Both the position numbers and the translations under genes were made by a program. DNA of 27,506 nucleotides, taken from assembly GCA_018304285.1 (NCBI GenBank), contig JAGVWL010000028.1, positions 1 through 27,506 of the forward strand. The letters are read 5' to 3'. This document shows positions 6,965-14,329 of the stretch, piece by piece (positions within the stretch are counted from its first letter, which is position 1; each line of letters begins with the position of its first letter). The notes under the pieces were generated by a model. That model saw only the letters and a list, made by a program, of their open reading frames with translations. It made no database searches and was not told the origin of the DNA. The stretch comes from Microcaldota archaeon (GTDB lineage: Archaea > Micrarchaeota > Micrarchaeia > Norongarragalinales > Norongarragalinaceae).

Positions 6965-7933
6965 TCACTCGCCCCATGCCATCAAAAGCTTTTGCTGCTC
7001 TTCCACAGCGTGGGCGTTCAAACCCTTCTTGCGCAATTCACGCGCCAAGCGCTTTGCGCTCCCGTATTCCGTGAAAATCTTTTTCGCGCCCGTCTGCTCG
7101 GCGAATTCTAGAAGCTCGGGAAAGTCCGAGTGGTCGCTCAAGCAAAACTTTTGCATCGAGCCGAACCGCTCGGTCAAAGCCCAGCCCGTCGCGACAGCCG
7201 CAGAAACTCGCCGGGAATACGCGCGGCTCAGCTGGAATGCGAAGTTGTTGTTAACGCGGTTCATTGGCACTATCGCAACAAAGTTTTTCTCCAGCTCCTT
7301 CAGCCCTTCATCTGAAGAAGAGCGGACGTAGTCCAGCGCCACGCCGTGCTTTACGTAAACGTCATTGATTTTCGCAATGCCTTCCTCGACGACGGGTGCA
7401 ATGCCCGCATAATCGTTCAGCACCTTGTTTAGCTCTTGCGCCTTGCCCAGCGCATAGCCGCCCAAAACCACGATGCCTTCCTTCTGCTTTTCCGTTACCC
7501 ACGAGGCTATTTCTTTCGCCACGCTCTCGCGGTCGGGAAAAACAAATTCGGGAGAGCCGAACGTCGCTTCCATCAGCAGGGTGTCGCACTGCGGGATTTC
7601 CGCGCCCTTGACGCAAAGCGAGTCGCTCAAGCGGAAGTCGCCAGTATATGCTATCGTTCCTCCGTCTCCTTCAGCAACTAACTGCCGCGCCCCCAAAACG
7701 TGCCCTGCGCCCAAAAGCTTTGTTCCGTAGTGCTCGTGCACGATGTTTTCGCCCGAAGCGTAGCCGCGCGCCTTCAACAAATCCACGGTCGCTTCGCTCG
7801 CGAGGATGGAGGGAACGCGCGTTTTCAAAGCGTGGTCGGAGTGCGCGTGGGAAATGAACGAAAAATCGCCCGCGTGGTCGAGAGTAAGCTCTTTGACGCC
7901 TACTTGCACTCGCAGCGGGTTGAACGAAAGCAT
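6965..7933 (-). CDS. metallo-beta-lactamase fold nuclease (beta-CASP / SNM1-like)
   Basis: 322 residues. Metal ligands: HAHSDH (29-34), His78 in GAGHVLGA, Asp99 in YTGDF and His268 in SDHSDF, a complete two-metal MBL set. The region after Asp99, with GGYALGKAQEL and the C-terminal KIFTEYGSAKRLARELRKKG, resembles archaeal COG1236-type RNA/DNA exonucleases and ligase-associated SNM1-like enzymes. A cytosolic nuclease in RNA processing or DNA repair is likely; substrate cannot be decided. AGGT lies about 9 bases before the ATG, with a T-rich TATA-like stretch near 7962-7975. First gene of an operon with cutA. Confidence 0.87.
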   Translation of the reverse strand: MLSFNPLRVQVGVKELTLDHAGDFSFISHAHSDHALKTRVPSILASEATVDLLKARGYASGENIVHEHYGTKLLGAGHVLGARQLVAEGDGGTIAYTGDFRLSDSLCVKGAEIPQCDTLLMEATFGSPEFVFPDRESVAKEIASWVTEKQKEGIVVLGGYALGKAQELNKVLNDYAGIAPVVEEGIAKINDVYVKHGVALDYVRSSSDEGLKELEKNFVAIVPMNRVNNNFAFQLSRAYSRRVSAAVATGWALTERFGSMQKFCLSDHSDFPELLEFAEQTGAKKIFTEYGSAKRLARELRKKGLNAHAVEEQQKLLMAWGE

Positions 7934-7997
7934 GGGTTAAAACCTGCTTTCGATTAGGGGAAATGAAAATAAAAAAGGAGGTTTGGGCAGCGCAGGG

Positions 7998-8078
7998 GGG
8001 TGTTGCACCGGCAACTTAGTGAAAGCTCAGGCTTTCGCATTCGTCACGCAGTGTCAGCGGGGGGCGAGCCCTCGCCAG
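7998..8078. other. hairpin-rich spacer, possible structured RNA
   Basis: Three successive stem-loops lie in the gap between the lipoprotein and nuclease genes: GTTGC-ACCG-GCAAC near 8003-8016, a GAAAGC-TCAG-GCTTTC stem near 8021-8036, and GGCGAG-CC-CTCGCC at 8063-8076. The last is 2 bases past the lipoprotein stop, where it could end that transcript; the others would then need another purpose. No protein-coding potential. Confidence 0.4.
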
Positions 8079-8687
8079 TTACGGGCACGAGTCTATCAGC
8101 ATGCGCGTCACGTTGTCGGCTAGGTTTTTGAACGGCAGGGCCGGAGTGTTCTGTTCGTTCAGCGTGATTTTCACGGTTTGCGCAAAGTTGTTGCACTCCA
8201 TTTCGAATTCCGTTTCAACCAAAGGCTGCTGGAAGTTCGTTTGCGTGAAAACCACGGTTTTCTTCAATCCGCTTTCCCCGCGTTTTTCGGCAAGCGTCTT
8301 AGTCGGAGGCCATTGCACGCCAATGCCCTTTGCTACGGCAACCTGGATGTTGTAGTAATTGTCAGAACCCGCGGCGAAGTAAGTTATGGCACCGCTCACC
8401 GGGTCTTTGTCCTGCGAGAAAACGAATTCCCCGCCGAAAACCTGCTGCAGCACAAGTGCAGTAGAACTTTTCAGCATGGCAAGCTTTTGCTCGGGCGTAA
8501 TTTCCACGGTGGGTTCGGGCGTTGAGGTGGGCGCAGGAGTGGGAGTTGCAGTTGCGGTGGGCAAAGGCGTTGCCGTGGCCGCCGGCGTGGGTGCAGGCGT
8601 TTGCTGCGCCACGCACCCAGCAAGCAAAAGCGATGCTGCAATCAAAACCGGCATGAAAACCCAAAATGCGTTTTTCTTCAAATCCAA
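8079..8687 (-). CDS. lipoprotein with Pro/Thr-rich linker
   Basis: 202 residues. A signal peptide (LKKN, then hydrophobic 8-22) ends in a lipobox LLAGC with Cys25, so the mature protein is probably lipid-anchored outside the cell. Residues about 30-62 are a Pro/Thr/Ala linker, a likely glycosylated stalk. The remaining ~140 residues form a soluble domain I do not recognise, ending MLIDSCP. The TTG start at 8687 is chosen because GGTGG lies 6 bases ahead. The three-hairpin spacer follows the stop. Confidence 0.75.
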   Translation of the reverse strand: MDLKKNAFWVFMPVLIAASLLLAGCVAQQTPAPTPAATATPLPTATATPTPAPTSTPEPTVEITPEQKLAMLKSSTALVLQQVFGGEFVFSQDKDPVSGAITYFAAGSDNYYNIQVAVAKGIGVQWPPTKTLAEKRGESGLKKTVVFTQTNFQQPLVETEFEMECNNFAQTVKITLNEQNTPALPFKNLADNVTRMLIDSCP

Positions 8688-8707
8688 TTCACACCACCAT
8701 TTTTTCC

Positions 8708-9184
8708 CTAAAACAGCGATTTTCCCCCACTGCTTTCGTTTTCTCCCGAAGGGGTGAACATGTCCATCGAAGTTGAAGGAGTTTGGAACAAATCCAATTG
8801 TGAATCGGGCGCAGGCTTTTCCGGCCTCACTCCCAAAAGCAAGTGCAGCGCTTCAGTCAGCCGTTCTTCAGCCAGCGAAGCAGGGTTTTCCTCTTCGTCC
8901 AAAACCGTGCACACGATGCAGTATTTCCCCGCATCTTTCTCCACGTCGACTATCTTCTCTTGCGCCAACGCCAGCGAAACCCTTTCTTCCGCGCTCGACT
9001 GCACGAAAACGATGCATGCGTCCACGCCGTTGTAGAAAACTTTTTTGACTGCCGCGGGCGTGTTCAAGAGCGTGGGCGCCTGTTCGAACTCCAAATCCAC
9101 GCCGATTTCCTGCTGGGCGATTTTCTGGATTACTTCTTTCGCGTCAAAGTCGTTGGTCAACGCAGTGACGAAGCCTAGCCGCAT
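8708..9184 (-). CDS. lumazine/riboflavin synthase-like fold protein (uncertain)
   Basis: 158 residues. The order of strands and helices (RLGFVTA, then a helix, TPAAVKKVFYNGVDACIVFVQ, VSLALAQEKIVDVE, YCIVCTVL, AEERLTEAL) resembles the archaeal riboflavin synthase / lumazine synthase fold, where a DLPVACKKLL-like segment precedes a GCDIV strand. Catalytic identity cannot be shown by eye. The last ~40 residues are a Ser/Pro-rich tail. ATG 9184 is preferred over upstream codons because a TATTAAAAA box lies about 25 bases ahead, implying a leaderless message. If the assignment is wrong, it is an unrecognised alpha/beta protein. Confidence 0.55.
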   Translation of the reverse strand: MRLGFVTALTNDFDAKEVIQKIAQQEIGVDLEFEQAPTLLNTPAAVKKVFYNGVDACIVFVQSSAEERVSLALAQEKIVDVEKDAGKYCIVCTVLDEEENPASLAEERLTEALHLLLGVRPEKPAPDSQLDLFQTPSTSMDMFTPSGENESSGGKSLF

Positions 9185-9258
9185 AGAAACAAGACTCGCA
9201 CGGCGTATTAAAAACCAGCGGAAAAAGCGGGGGGCGGGATTGCGCGCGGCAGGCGGGT

Positions 9259-10218
9259 TCAAGACTGGTTTATGGCCTGTTCGGCGATGCCTTCGCTGCC
9301 GTCAAGAATGCTGTTGGAATGCTCTACAAGCGGGCTGTAGCCCATGCCTTTCTGCCACAAGCGCTTGTTCAACTCGCCCATTTCCGAATGTAAGGACGGC
9401 TTGCTTTTGATTGTTTTCATGGACAAGGCGAAATCCTTTTCCAGAAAGGCTTTTACGGAATCCTTGTAAAGCGAGTAAACTTTTTCGAAAGGCTGGCGGA
9501 ACGGCTTGAAAACGTCGGTTTTCTCCCGCGACAGGATTTTAGCCATGGCGGTAACGTGGTCTGCAATGCGCTCTATGTAAAGCGTTGCCGTCGCGTAATC
9601 AATGCAGCGGTTCGCAGTGAGATTCAAGCCGCGCAAGACTTGCGGGTTTTTCAAAGCCAGGTTCAGCTGCCTCAAGAGGAGAAACCTGAGCCTGTCGACT
9701 TCGTCATCCCGCTCGACGACCGCATCCAGCTCTTTTCCTTCAAGCAAATCCTCGAACAGGCTGCACGTAATCAAGTGCATTCTTTTCAGCGTTTTTTCCA
9801 CGCTCAGACCCTCGCGCGAGAAAAAGTCCTTCACGACGATGACGTTCGGGGTTTCGTCCACGATTTCAAGGCCGATGAGCCTCTTCGTCTCCTGCAAAAC
9901 AGTCTTGCGCAATTCCGGCGTAATGCGCGAGGAAGAGTGCACGCGGATTGAATCGAAGCCGGCGATGTAAGCGGAATAGAATTTTCTTGACAATTCGTCC
10001 TTCGAGGAAACGTCGTCCAAGCTCAAGTCGAAAGACTCGCGCTTTTCCTCATCCGGGCGCGTGGAAAGCACCATGCTTCCGTCCGGCTGTTCCAATGCGA
10101 AGAGCTCCGAACCCTTCTTTACGCCCGTCCTTTCAGTCCAGGTGCGCGGCAGCGAAACGATAAGCGTAGACGTGCCCGTCTTCTGCACTATCCGTTTCTG
10201 TCCCACAATATCACGCAT
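9259..10218 (-). CDS. AbrB-PhoU phosphate uptake regulator
   Basis: 319 residues. An N-terminal AbrB/SpoVT swapped-hairpin DNA-binding domain (about 7-50: TSTLIVSLPRTWTERTGVKKG) is joined to a C-terminal helical PhoU domain (about 180-295) with the conserved E-R-I-A-D-H-V segment near residue 216. This fusion is typical of archaeal phosphate-response regulators; PhoU links phosphate transport to gene control. Its own promoter region (10219-10364) holds short palindromes and direct repeats that may be its operators. Likely leaderless from ATG 10218, with AT-rich TATA candidates 22-40 bases ahead. No phosphate transporter gene is in the window. Confidence 0.88.
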   Translation of the reverse strand: MRDIVGQKRIVQKTGTSTLIVSLPRTWTERTGVKKGSELFALEQPDGSMVLSTRPDEEKRESFDLSLDDVSSKDELSRKFYSAYIAGFDSIRVHSSSRITPELRKTVLQETKRLIGLEIVDETPNVIVVKDFFSREGLSVEKTLKRMHLITCSLFEDLLEGKELDAVVERDDEVDRLRFLLLRQLNLALKNPQVLRGLNLTANRCIDYATATLYIERIADHVTAMAKILSREKTDVFKPFRQPFEKVYSLYKDSVKAFLEKDFALSMKTIKSKPSLHSEMGELNKRLWQKGMGYSPLVEHSNSILDGSEGIAEQAINQS

Positions 10219-10253
10219 TATCCGATTTCATCAGAATAAGTATTTGTTGTTAT

Positions 10254-10316
10254 AGTATATACTGCAATATCCGGAATATATACTTTTGTCGGTATTGATT
10301 TAAATATATCGGTATT
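10254..10316. promoter_or_regulatory. repeat-rich control region ahead of the PhoU regulator
   Basis: Between the PhoU gene and the small membrane gene lie a perfect palindrome AGTATATACT (10254-10263), an imperfect ATATCCGGAATAT dyad, and two copies of TCGGTATT (10289-10296, 10309-10316) exactly 20 bases apart around ATTTAAAT. The spacing of about two helical turns suggests a regulator binding one DNA face. Confidence 0.45.
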
Positions 10317-10364
10317 TTTGGTAGTTGCGGAACCCATAACACCCGTCTTCCCTCCTAGGAATTC

Positions 10365-10559
10365 ATGCTAATCCCAATCCTTTTTCCCCAGTTTCTTTCA
10401 GCTCTCGCCATGTCGGTCCTATTGTTCGCCATGGTCTTCGAGCAGAATCCCAACACGCGGTTTCTGGAGGCCTTGGCGGTGTTCGCGCTGTTCTGGCTTT
10501 CCCTCGCGTTCTACGCGCTCGCGCAAAACCGCGTTTCCCGGTCTAAAAGCTTTTTTTGA
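10365..10559 (+). CDS. small two-helix membrane protein
   Basis: 64 residues with two hydrophobic segments (about 5-26 and 32-53) and a basic tail NRVSRSKSFF. AGGA lies 4 bases before the ATG and a TATA-like TTTAAATA about 60 bases ahead. It runs divergently from the PhoU gene and overlaps the convergent YdjM-like gene by 17 bases. Not recognised. Plausible as a gene because composition and binding site fit, but such short hydrophobic reading frames also arise by chance. Confidence 0.45.
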   Translation: MLIPILFPQFLSALAMSVLLFAMVFEQNPNTRFLEALAVFALFWLSLAFYALAQNRVSRSKSFF

Positions 10560-11055
10560 GGCGCAGGAAATCCATTTTCAAAGCCGCGAGCACATGCCAA
10601 TCGGCCGCCAAATGCGACGCGAACGCTATTGCCGAAGCTAAAGCAACGGTCTTGGAGCCGGTGAGCAAAAACGCTGCAATGCATGCCAACGCGCCGAAGG
10701 CGAAAGTATGGGGGAATTGCCTGTGCATGCGCCCGCTTTTCGCGTAAAGAAAATGCCCTCCCACGGCAAGCAGGGCGAAAACTGCTTTCGCAAGCGCTAA
10801 AGCGCTTTTAGAAGCGAAGAATTCGTAAGTCCAGCTTGCTGCAGCAAGCAGCAAAGCAAGTTTGAAGAGCTTGCTTGCCAGCGAGTTGATTGAGTCGATG
10901 TCGGGAAGGATTGAAAACAAGGCTATTGAAATGGCGACTGCAAAAACCAAAGGAACGTTTTGCATTATGGGAAAGGCGTAGCCGGCTTGCGCTAGAATCC
11001 AGAATAAGGCTGCGTTGGCGGCAAAGCCCAAGGCTATGTGCGCGTAAGAATTCAT
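10543..11055 (-). CDS. YdjM-like membrane-bound metal-dependent hydrolase family protein
   Basis: 170 residues, mostly membrane helices (about 14-28, 35-50, 66-76, 89-101, 118-131, 137-150). The family's metal-ligand pattern is present: His6 near the start (AHIALG), LPDID (50-54), His111-Arg112 with His116, and His148 with Asp152 (SHLAADWH). Members are predicted membrane hydrolases; cellular substrates are mostly unknown. A TATA-like GGATTTATTT lies about 35 bases ahead of ATG 11055. Confidence 0.8.
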   Translation of the reverse strand: MNSYAHIALGFAANAALFWILAQAGYAFPIMQNVPLVFAVAISIALFSILPDIDSINSLASKLFKLALLLAAASWTYEFFASKSALALAKAVFALLAVGGHFLYAKSGRMHRQFPHTFAFGALACIAAFLLTGSKTVALASAIAFASHLAADWHVLAALKMDFLRLKKSF

Positions 11056-11118
11056 TGGCGGGTCGAAAGCGTTTAATGCGCAAGAGCAAATAAATCCAGC
11101 GCATTCGCTTTAACGGCG

Positions 11119-12426
11119 TTAGCCGATTCTCGTAAAACGCGTGGGCGTTGAAGGCCCTCTTCGGACGGGTTCTCTTCCGCCGCGGTCTCGCGAATATCCG
11201 CCTCTGCCGCGGGAAAAGCTTCCCCTGCCTTGCGGCCTTCCGCCGCCGAACCTTGAAGGCCCGCTTGAGCGCCTGGAGCCTTCGGAAAACGGAGGCATGC
11301 GCGGGGCCGGAAGGTTTTGAGGAAGCGTCTTTTCCTCGAGAGTCTTGCCGATCAAGCGTTCGATTTGCCCGAGGGTGCCGAGCTCGTCGGAATAGCACAA
11401 TGAAATTGCTTCTCCGACGGCGTGCATTCTGCCGGTGCGCCCGATGCGGTGGATGTAGTTGTTGATGTCGTAAGGCAATTCGTAGTTGAAAACGTGTGAA
11501 ATGGCTTCGACGTGGATTCCGCGCGACGCGACGTCCGTCGCGACGAGAATGTTAGTATGGCCTGCCTTGAAAGACTCCATCGCGTGCGTCCGCTGGGCTT
11601 GCGTCAAGTTGCCTTGAATGCCGTCGGCCTTGATGCCGTTGAAATTCAATTGCCTTGCGAGTTCGCTTACCCTGCGCTTGGTCCTGCAGAAAATCAACGC
11701 CCTTTCGGGCTTGAGTTCGTGAAGCAGGTAAATCAGCCCGCTGAGCTTGCGGCCCGCGTGCACGGTATAGAAAACTTGTTTTACGCCTTGCGCGCTCTTG
11801 TCGGAAGACACGAGCTTGACGTGCTGGGGATAGCGCATGTGCCTGCGCGCGAGGCTCATGATTTCCTCGGGCAAGTCAACGCAGAAGAGCAAAACCTGCT
11901 TTTTCTGGGGGGTGAAAGACATTATTTTCTCGACGTCTCGGACGAATCCCATGGCGAGCATGACGTCCGCCTCGTCGAGCACGAAAGTCTGCACGCGAGA
12001 AAGGTCGAGCGCGTTGTGCTCGATCAAGTCGATGATCCTGCCGGGCGTGCCTACGACGATTTGCACTCCGCTTCGGAGCATGTCGATCTGCCGTTCTATT
12101 CCAGTGCCGCCGTACGCGACTAGAAAACGCAAGCGCGTGTTTTTCCCTATCTTCTTGAAGTCCGTGCCCACTTGAAGCGCCAACTCGCGCGTCGGCACCA
12201 GGACCAGGACTTGCACGTGGTTTTGCGGGGGTTTTGAAGTCAAGTGTTCGAGAAGGGGAATGGCGAACGCGGCCGTCTTTCCCGTTCCGGTGCGCGATTG
12301 CGCAATCAAATCCTCGCCTTGGAGGATGAAGGGAATCGCCTGTTTCTGCACTTCCGTCAGTTCCGTAAAGCCGAGTTCCGAAAGTGCTCTGGAAACGGGC
12401 TCGCTGAAATTCAATTGCATTTTCAA
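11119..12426 (-). CDS. DEAD-box RNA helicase with altered motif III and RG-rich tail
   Basis: ATP-dependent RNA helicase, 435 residues. Q motif with Gln27, motif I SRTGTGKT (44-51), PTRELALQ, TPGR, DEAD (151-154), ALIFCRTKR, VATDVASRGI and HRIGRTGR are all intact. Motif III, almost always SAT, reads CVD here (residues 182-184 within LLFCVDLPEE). Motif III couples ATP hydrolysis to strand separation, so unwinding may be modified. Residues about 385-435 are an Arg/Gly-rich RNA-binding tail. TTG 12426 is preferred because AGGAG lies 7 bases ahead; ATG 12420 is the alternative. Probably acts in ribosome assembly or cold response, as relatives do. Confidence 0.93.
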   Translation of the reverse strand: MKMQLNFSEPVSRALSELGFTELTEVQKQAIPFILQGEDLIAQSRTGTGKTAAFAIPLLEHLTSKPPQNHVQVLVLVPTRELALQVGTDFKKIGKNTRLRFLVAYGGTGIERQIDMLRSGVQIVVGTPGRIIDLIEHNALDLSRVQTFVLDEADVMLAMGFVRDVEKIMSFTPQKKQVLLFCVDLPEEIMSLARRHMRYPQHVKLVSSDKSAQGVKQVFYTVHAGRKLSGLIYLLHELKPERALIFCRTKRRVSELARQLNFNGIKADGIQGNLTQAQRTHAMESFKAGHTNILVATDVASRGIHVEAISHVFNYELPYDINNYIHRIGRTGRMHAVGEAISLCYSDELGTLGQIERLIGKTLEEKTLPQNLPAPRMPPFSEGSRRSSGPSRFGGGRPQGRGSFSRGRGGYSRDRGGREPVRRGPSTPTRFTRIG

Positions 12427-12519
12427 TCTAACTCTCCTTTGGTATGTTTAAAATTGCTTTTCTTTAATTAAGCGTGATAGGATAAAAAGCAGTTCGTAAA
12501 AAAGCCTTCAGCTTCCTGT

Positions 12520-12572
12520 TAAAAAAAAACCTGAAAAAAAAGGGGAAAAGGGGCTTTTTGCAAAACCCCTTT
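12520..12572 (-). terminator. hairpin plus T-tract terminator after the zinc-ribbon gene
   Basis: Arms AAAGGGG (12547-12553) and CCCCTTT (12566-12572) pair. On the minus strand they are followed by two long T runs (T7 and T9) down to about 12520. The position 28 bases after the zinc-ribbon stop fits transcript ending. Confidence 0.65.
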
Positions 12573-12600
12573 CGCTGTTAAAAGCGTCAAAAATCCGAAG

Positions 12601-12777
12601 TTAGTACCTTCGTGGTTTTCTGTGCTTTTGGTAGCAGTCCCTGCAGTATACAGGCTTTCCGGGCGCGGGTTCAAAAGGAACTTCGCACTCTTGTCCGCAA
12701 TCAGAGCAGACTGCCTTGTACATTTTTCTGTCGCCGTAGCCGCCTCTAAAGCCGCCTTGGCCGCTGTCTCCATCCAT
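12601..12777 (-). CDS. small zinc-ribbon protein (CxxC...CxxC)
   Basis: 58 residues: a Gly-rich basic N-terminus (1-18), then VCSDCG (Cys24, Cys27) and YCRDCY (Cys45, Cys48) enclosing ECEVPFEPAPGKPV. This is the compact archaeal zinc ribbon commonly found as a stand-alone protein; members are thought to bind nucleic acid but the role is not established. AGGTGA lies 8 bases before ATG 12777, and an in-frame stop precedes it. A longer reading frame over the same DNA in another frame has no zinc motif and is rejected. A strong terminator follows and it lies just upstream of the helicase gene on the same strand. Confidence 0.88.
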   Translation of the reverse strand: MDGDSGQGGFRGGYGDRKMYKAVCSDCGQECEVPFEPAPGKPVYCRDCYQKHRKPRRY

Positions 12778-12903
12778 TTATCCATTCACCTTGCACTTCT
12801 ACAGTGCTCTAAGCCTTACTTTAAGCCGGAAAAACAATTCGAACTCAAAAGAAAGTTTTCTGTCGAAAAAATTTTTTTTCGTTCTTCACTTTACTCTTCC
12901 GTC

Positions 12904-12919
12904 TAGAAGCAGGCTTCTA
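12904..12919. repeat. perfect inverted repeat
   Basis: Arms TAGAAGC and GCTTCTA around a 2-base centre, followed at 12925-12942 by two tandem copies of AAGTATGCA. Both lie in the gap upstream of the zinc-ribbon gene, next to the tRNA-derived repeat at 12991. The role is not clear. Confidence 0.45.
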
Positions 12920-12990
12920 TAAAAAAGTATGCAAAGTATGCACAAAGGTGGTTAAAAAAGTGGTGGTTTGGACCGTTCTGCAACAAAATC

Positions 12991-13004
12991 GAGTGCTCCA
13001 AACG
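12991..13004. repeat. tRNA-Glu 3'-end direct repeat, copy A (candidate att site)
   Basis: GAGTGCTCCAAACG is identical to the sequence at 15594-15607, which spans the last 10 bases and discriminator of tRNA-Glu plus 3 flanking bases. It is the far-left copy of three in the same orientation. Confidence 0.7.
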
Positions 13005-13022
13005 CATCCTCGGCCCGGGGCT

Positions 13023-14057
13023 TTAAAGCATTAATCCATAGGCGTCTTCGATTAGGCCTATTCCCGTCTGCTTTCTCACGCCTTTGAAAGCGAAGTCAGT
13101 GCATTCGACCATGTACTCGTCGTAGTGGAACTCGCCGCGTCCCTTGATTACGAACGGCTTGAAGGCGTACGTCTTCATGTAGGCTGCAACGCCCTTGCCT
13201 TCGAGAAGCCACCGGTCTTTGGCGAGCCGCCGCAGGCGGCAGTCCCCGAGCTTGACAGTCCTGCCTGATGCAAACCGGTAAGTAGCAAGATAAAGCACGT
13301 TGCGCCCGACATCGTGCTTGTCGAGCCGTACGGCAAAGAAATCCAGGGCCGAACGGTCCGCAAACACCAGGCGCACCCAATTCCAGGGAATGAACGGCGC
13401 GACTACGACTACTTTCTGCACGTAAGCGGAACCAACGAATTTCTTTCCGCCAATCGTCCCGCTGGCGTCCAGGTATAGGTTGAACATCCCGAACCCCAAG
13501 GTTCCCGCCGATGCGGCTAGTGCTTCGTAAGGCACGCCGCGCTCGGGCTTTGAAAATTTTATGGCAGTCCCTTTTCCCGCAACAAGCTCGTAAGAAGGGT
13601 AGGCTCCGCGCAACGTGAACGCGTCGGTCTTGAGCACTCCCTTTCCGCTTTGAAGAAAAAGGGATTTTTCAACGAACACTTTCTTTTTGCCGGAGTGGAA
13701 CCAGCCGACTGCCGCGACTTTTCCGCCTTGCGCATCCTGCCCGTTTACACGAGTCTTAAAATACGAGCTTCCGAACGTAAGCACTAGCTGAGTCTTGTCT
13801 CCCTCGGTAGATACGACGTCAATGAACCAATACTCTTTTCCGCCGGGAAGGAGCGCCGCGCGGGAGAAGAAAAACTCGTCGAGTTTCGCAAAATTAGTTC
13901 GCTTGGACACGCGGGGCAAATACTTCGACAATTTCGAGACGCTTGCCAGGCTTTTGGCGAGGAGCTTGCGCGGGCCTTTGGAAACGCCCCTGCCGTAAAT
14001 ATTGGCCGATTCAAGCTCAGCCTCCAATTTTCCAAGCAAAACGGAAATTTCGACCAA
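13023..14057 (-). CDS. lipocalin-like beta-rich protein, unknown function
   Basis: About 344 residues. Beta-rich, with GSAYVQKVVVVAPFIPWNWVRL, DFFAVRL and the closing GVRKQTGIGLIEDAYG, a pattern reminiscent of the two-domain lipocalin-like proteins (CrtC/AttH/Svf1 type) that bind or hydrate isoprenoid and lipid substrates. Homology is not certain and no catalytic residue can be assigned. No signal peptide or membrane helix. The N-terminus is unclear because there is no early ATG; TTG 14057 with GGTGG about 4 bases ahead is chosen, TTG 14099 is possible. It is the only gene between tRNA-Glu repeats A and B, so it may have arrived on an inserted segment. Confidence 0.6.
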   Translation of the reverse strand: MVEISVLLGKLEAELESANIYGRGVSKGPRKLLAKSLASVSKLSKYLPRVSKRTNFAKLDEFFFSRAALLPGGKEYWFIDVVSTEGDKTQLVLTFGSSYFKTRVNGQDAQGGKVAAVGWFHSGKKKVFVEKSLFLQSGKGVLKTDAFTLRGAYPSYELVAGKGTAIKFSKPERGVPYEALAASAGTLGFGMFNLYLDASGTIGGKKFVGSAYVQKVVVVAPFIPWNWVRLVFADRSALDFFAVRLDKHDVGRNVLYLATYRFASGRTVKLGDCRLRRLAKDRWLLEGKGVAAYMKTYAFKPFVIKGRGEFHYDEYMVECTDFAFKGVRKQTGIGLIEDAYGLML

Positions 14058-14138
14058 CAGACCACCCAAACTACACTTGCTCAAATTAATCAAAAGCAAT
14101 ATTGAGTTATTAAAGGACAGTTTAAAAAAAAACTTAAC

Positions 14139-14160
14139 TTAGGGTTGAGTGCTCCAAACG
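14139..14160. repeat. tRNA-Glu 3'-end direct repeat, copy B (candidate att site)
   Basis: 22 bases identical to 15586-15607: the last 10 bases of tRNA-Glu, the discriminator and 11 bases of its downstream flank. Same orientation as copies A and C. Confidence 0.75.
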
Positions 14161-14162
14161 TA

Positions 14163-14183
14163 ATTAGAGCCTGCGGCTCTAAT
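14163..14183. repeat. perfect hairpin abutting repeat B
   Basis: Arms ATTAGAGCC and GGCTCTAAT with loop TGC begin 2 bases after the tRNA-derived repeat B. It could be a terminator or part of a recombination site. Confidence 0.55.
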
Positions 14184-14329
14184 CACTTTCAATGGAACTT
14201 TGAGTTTGATGCGACCGCTGGATTCTCGACTTGAGGATGAGGTCTCGTATCTTTAAAAATCTTTAAAACGAGCTTGAATCAATAAATGATAGTTGCAAAA
14301 ACCAGTTGTTCTCAAAAACAGGTTATCAA

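Noticed and set aside
8362..8664. Minus-strand frame rich in Ala, His, Cys and Asn
   Set aside because: Frame-shifted reading of the Pro/Thr linker of the lipoprotein; low-complexity artefact.
12519..12785. 88-codon minus-strand frame over the zinc-ribbon locus
   Set aside because: Its protein has no motif; the overlapping frame ending at 12601 gives a perfect CxxC-CxxC zinc ribbon with a good binding site.
12962..12990. TTTGGACC near repeat A as a further tRNA-Glu remnant
   Set aside because: Only 8 bases match the T arm and the order relative to the repeat is wrong; likely chance.
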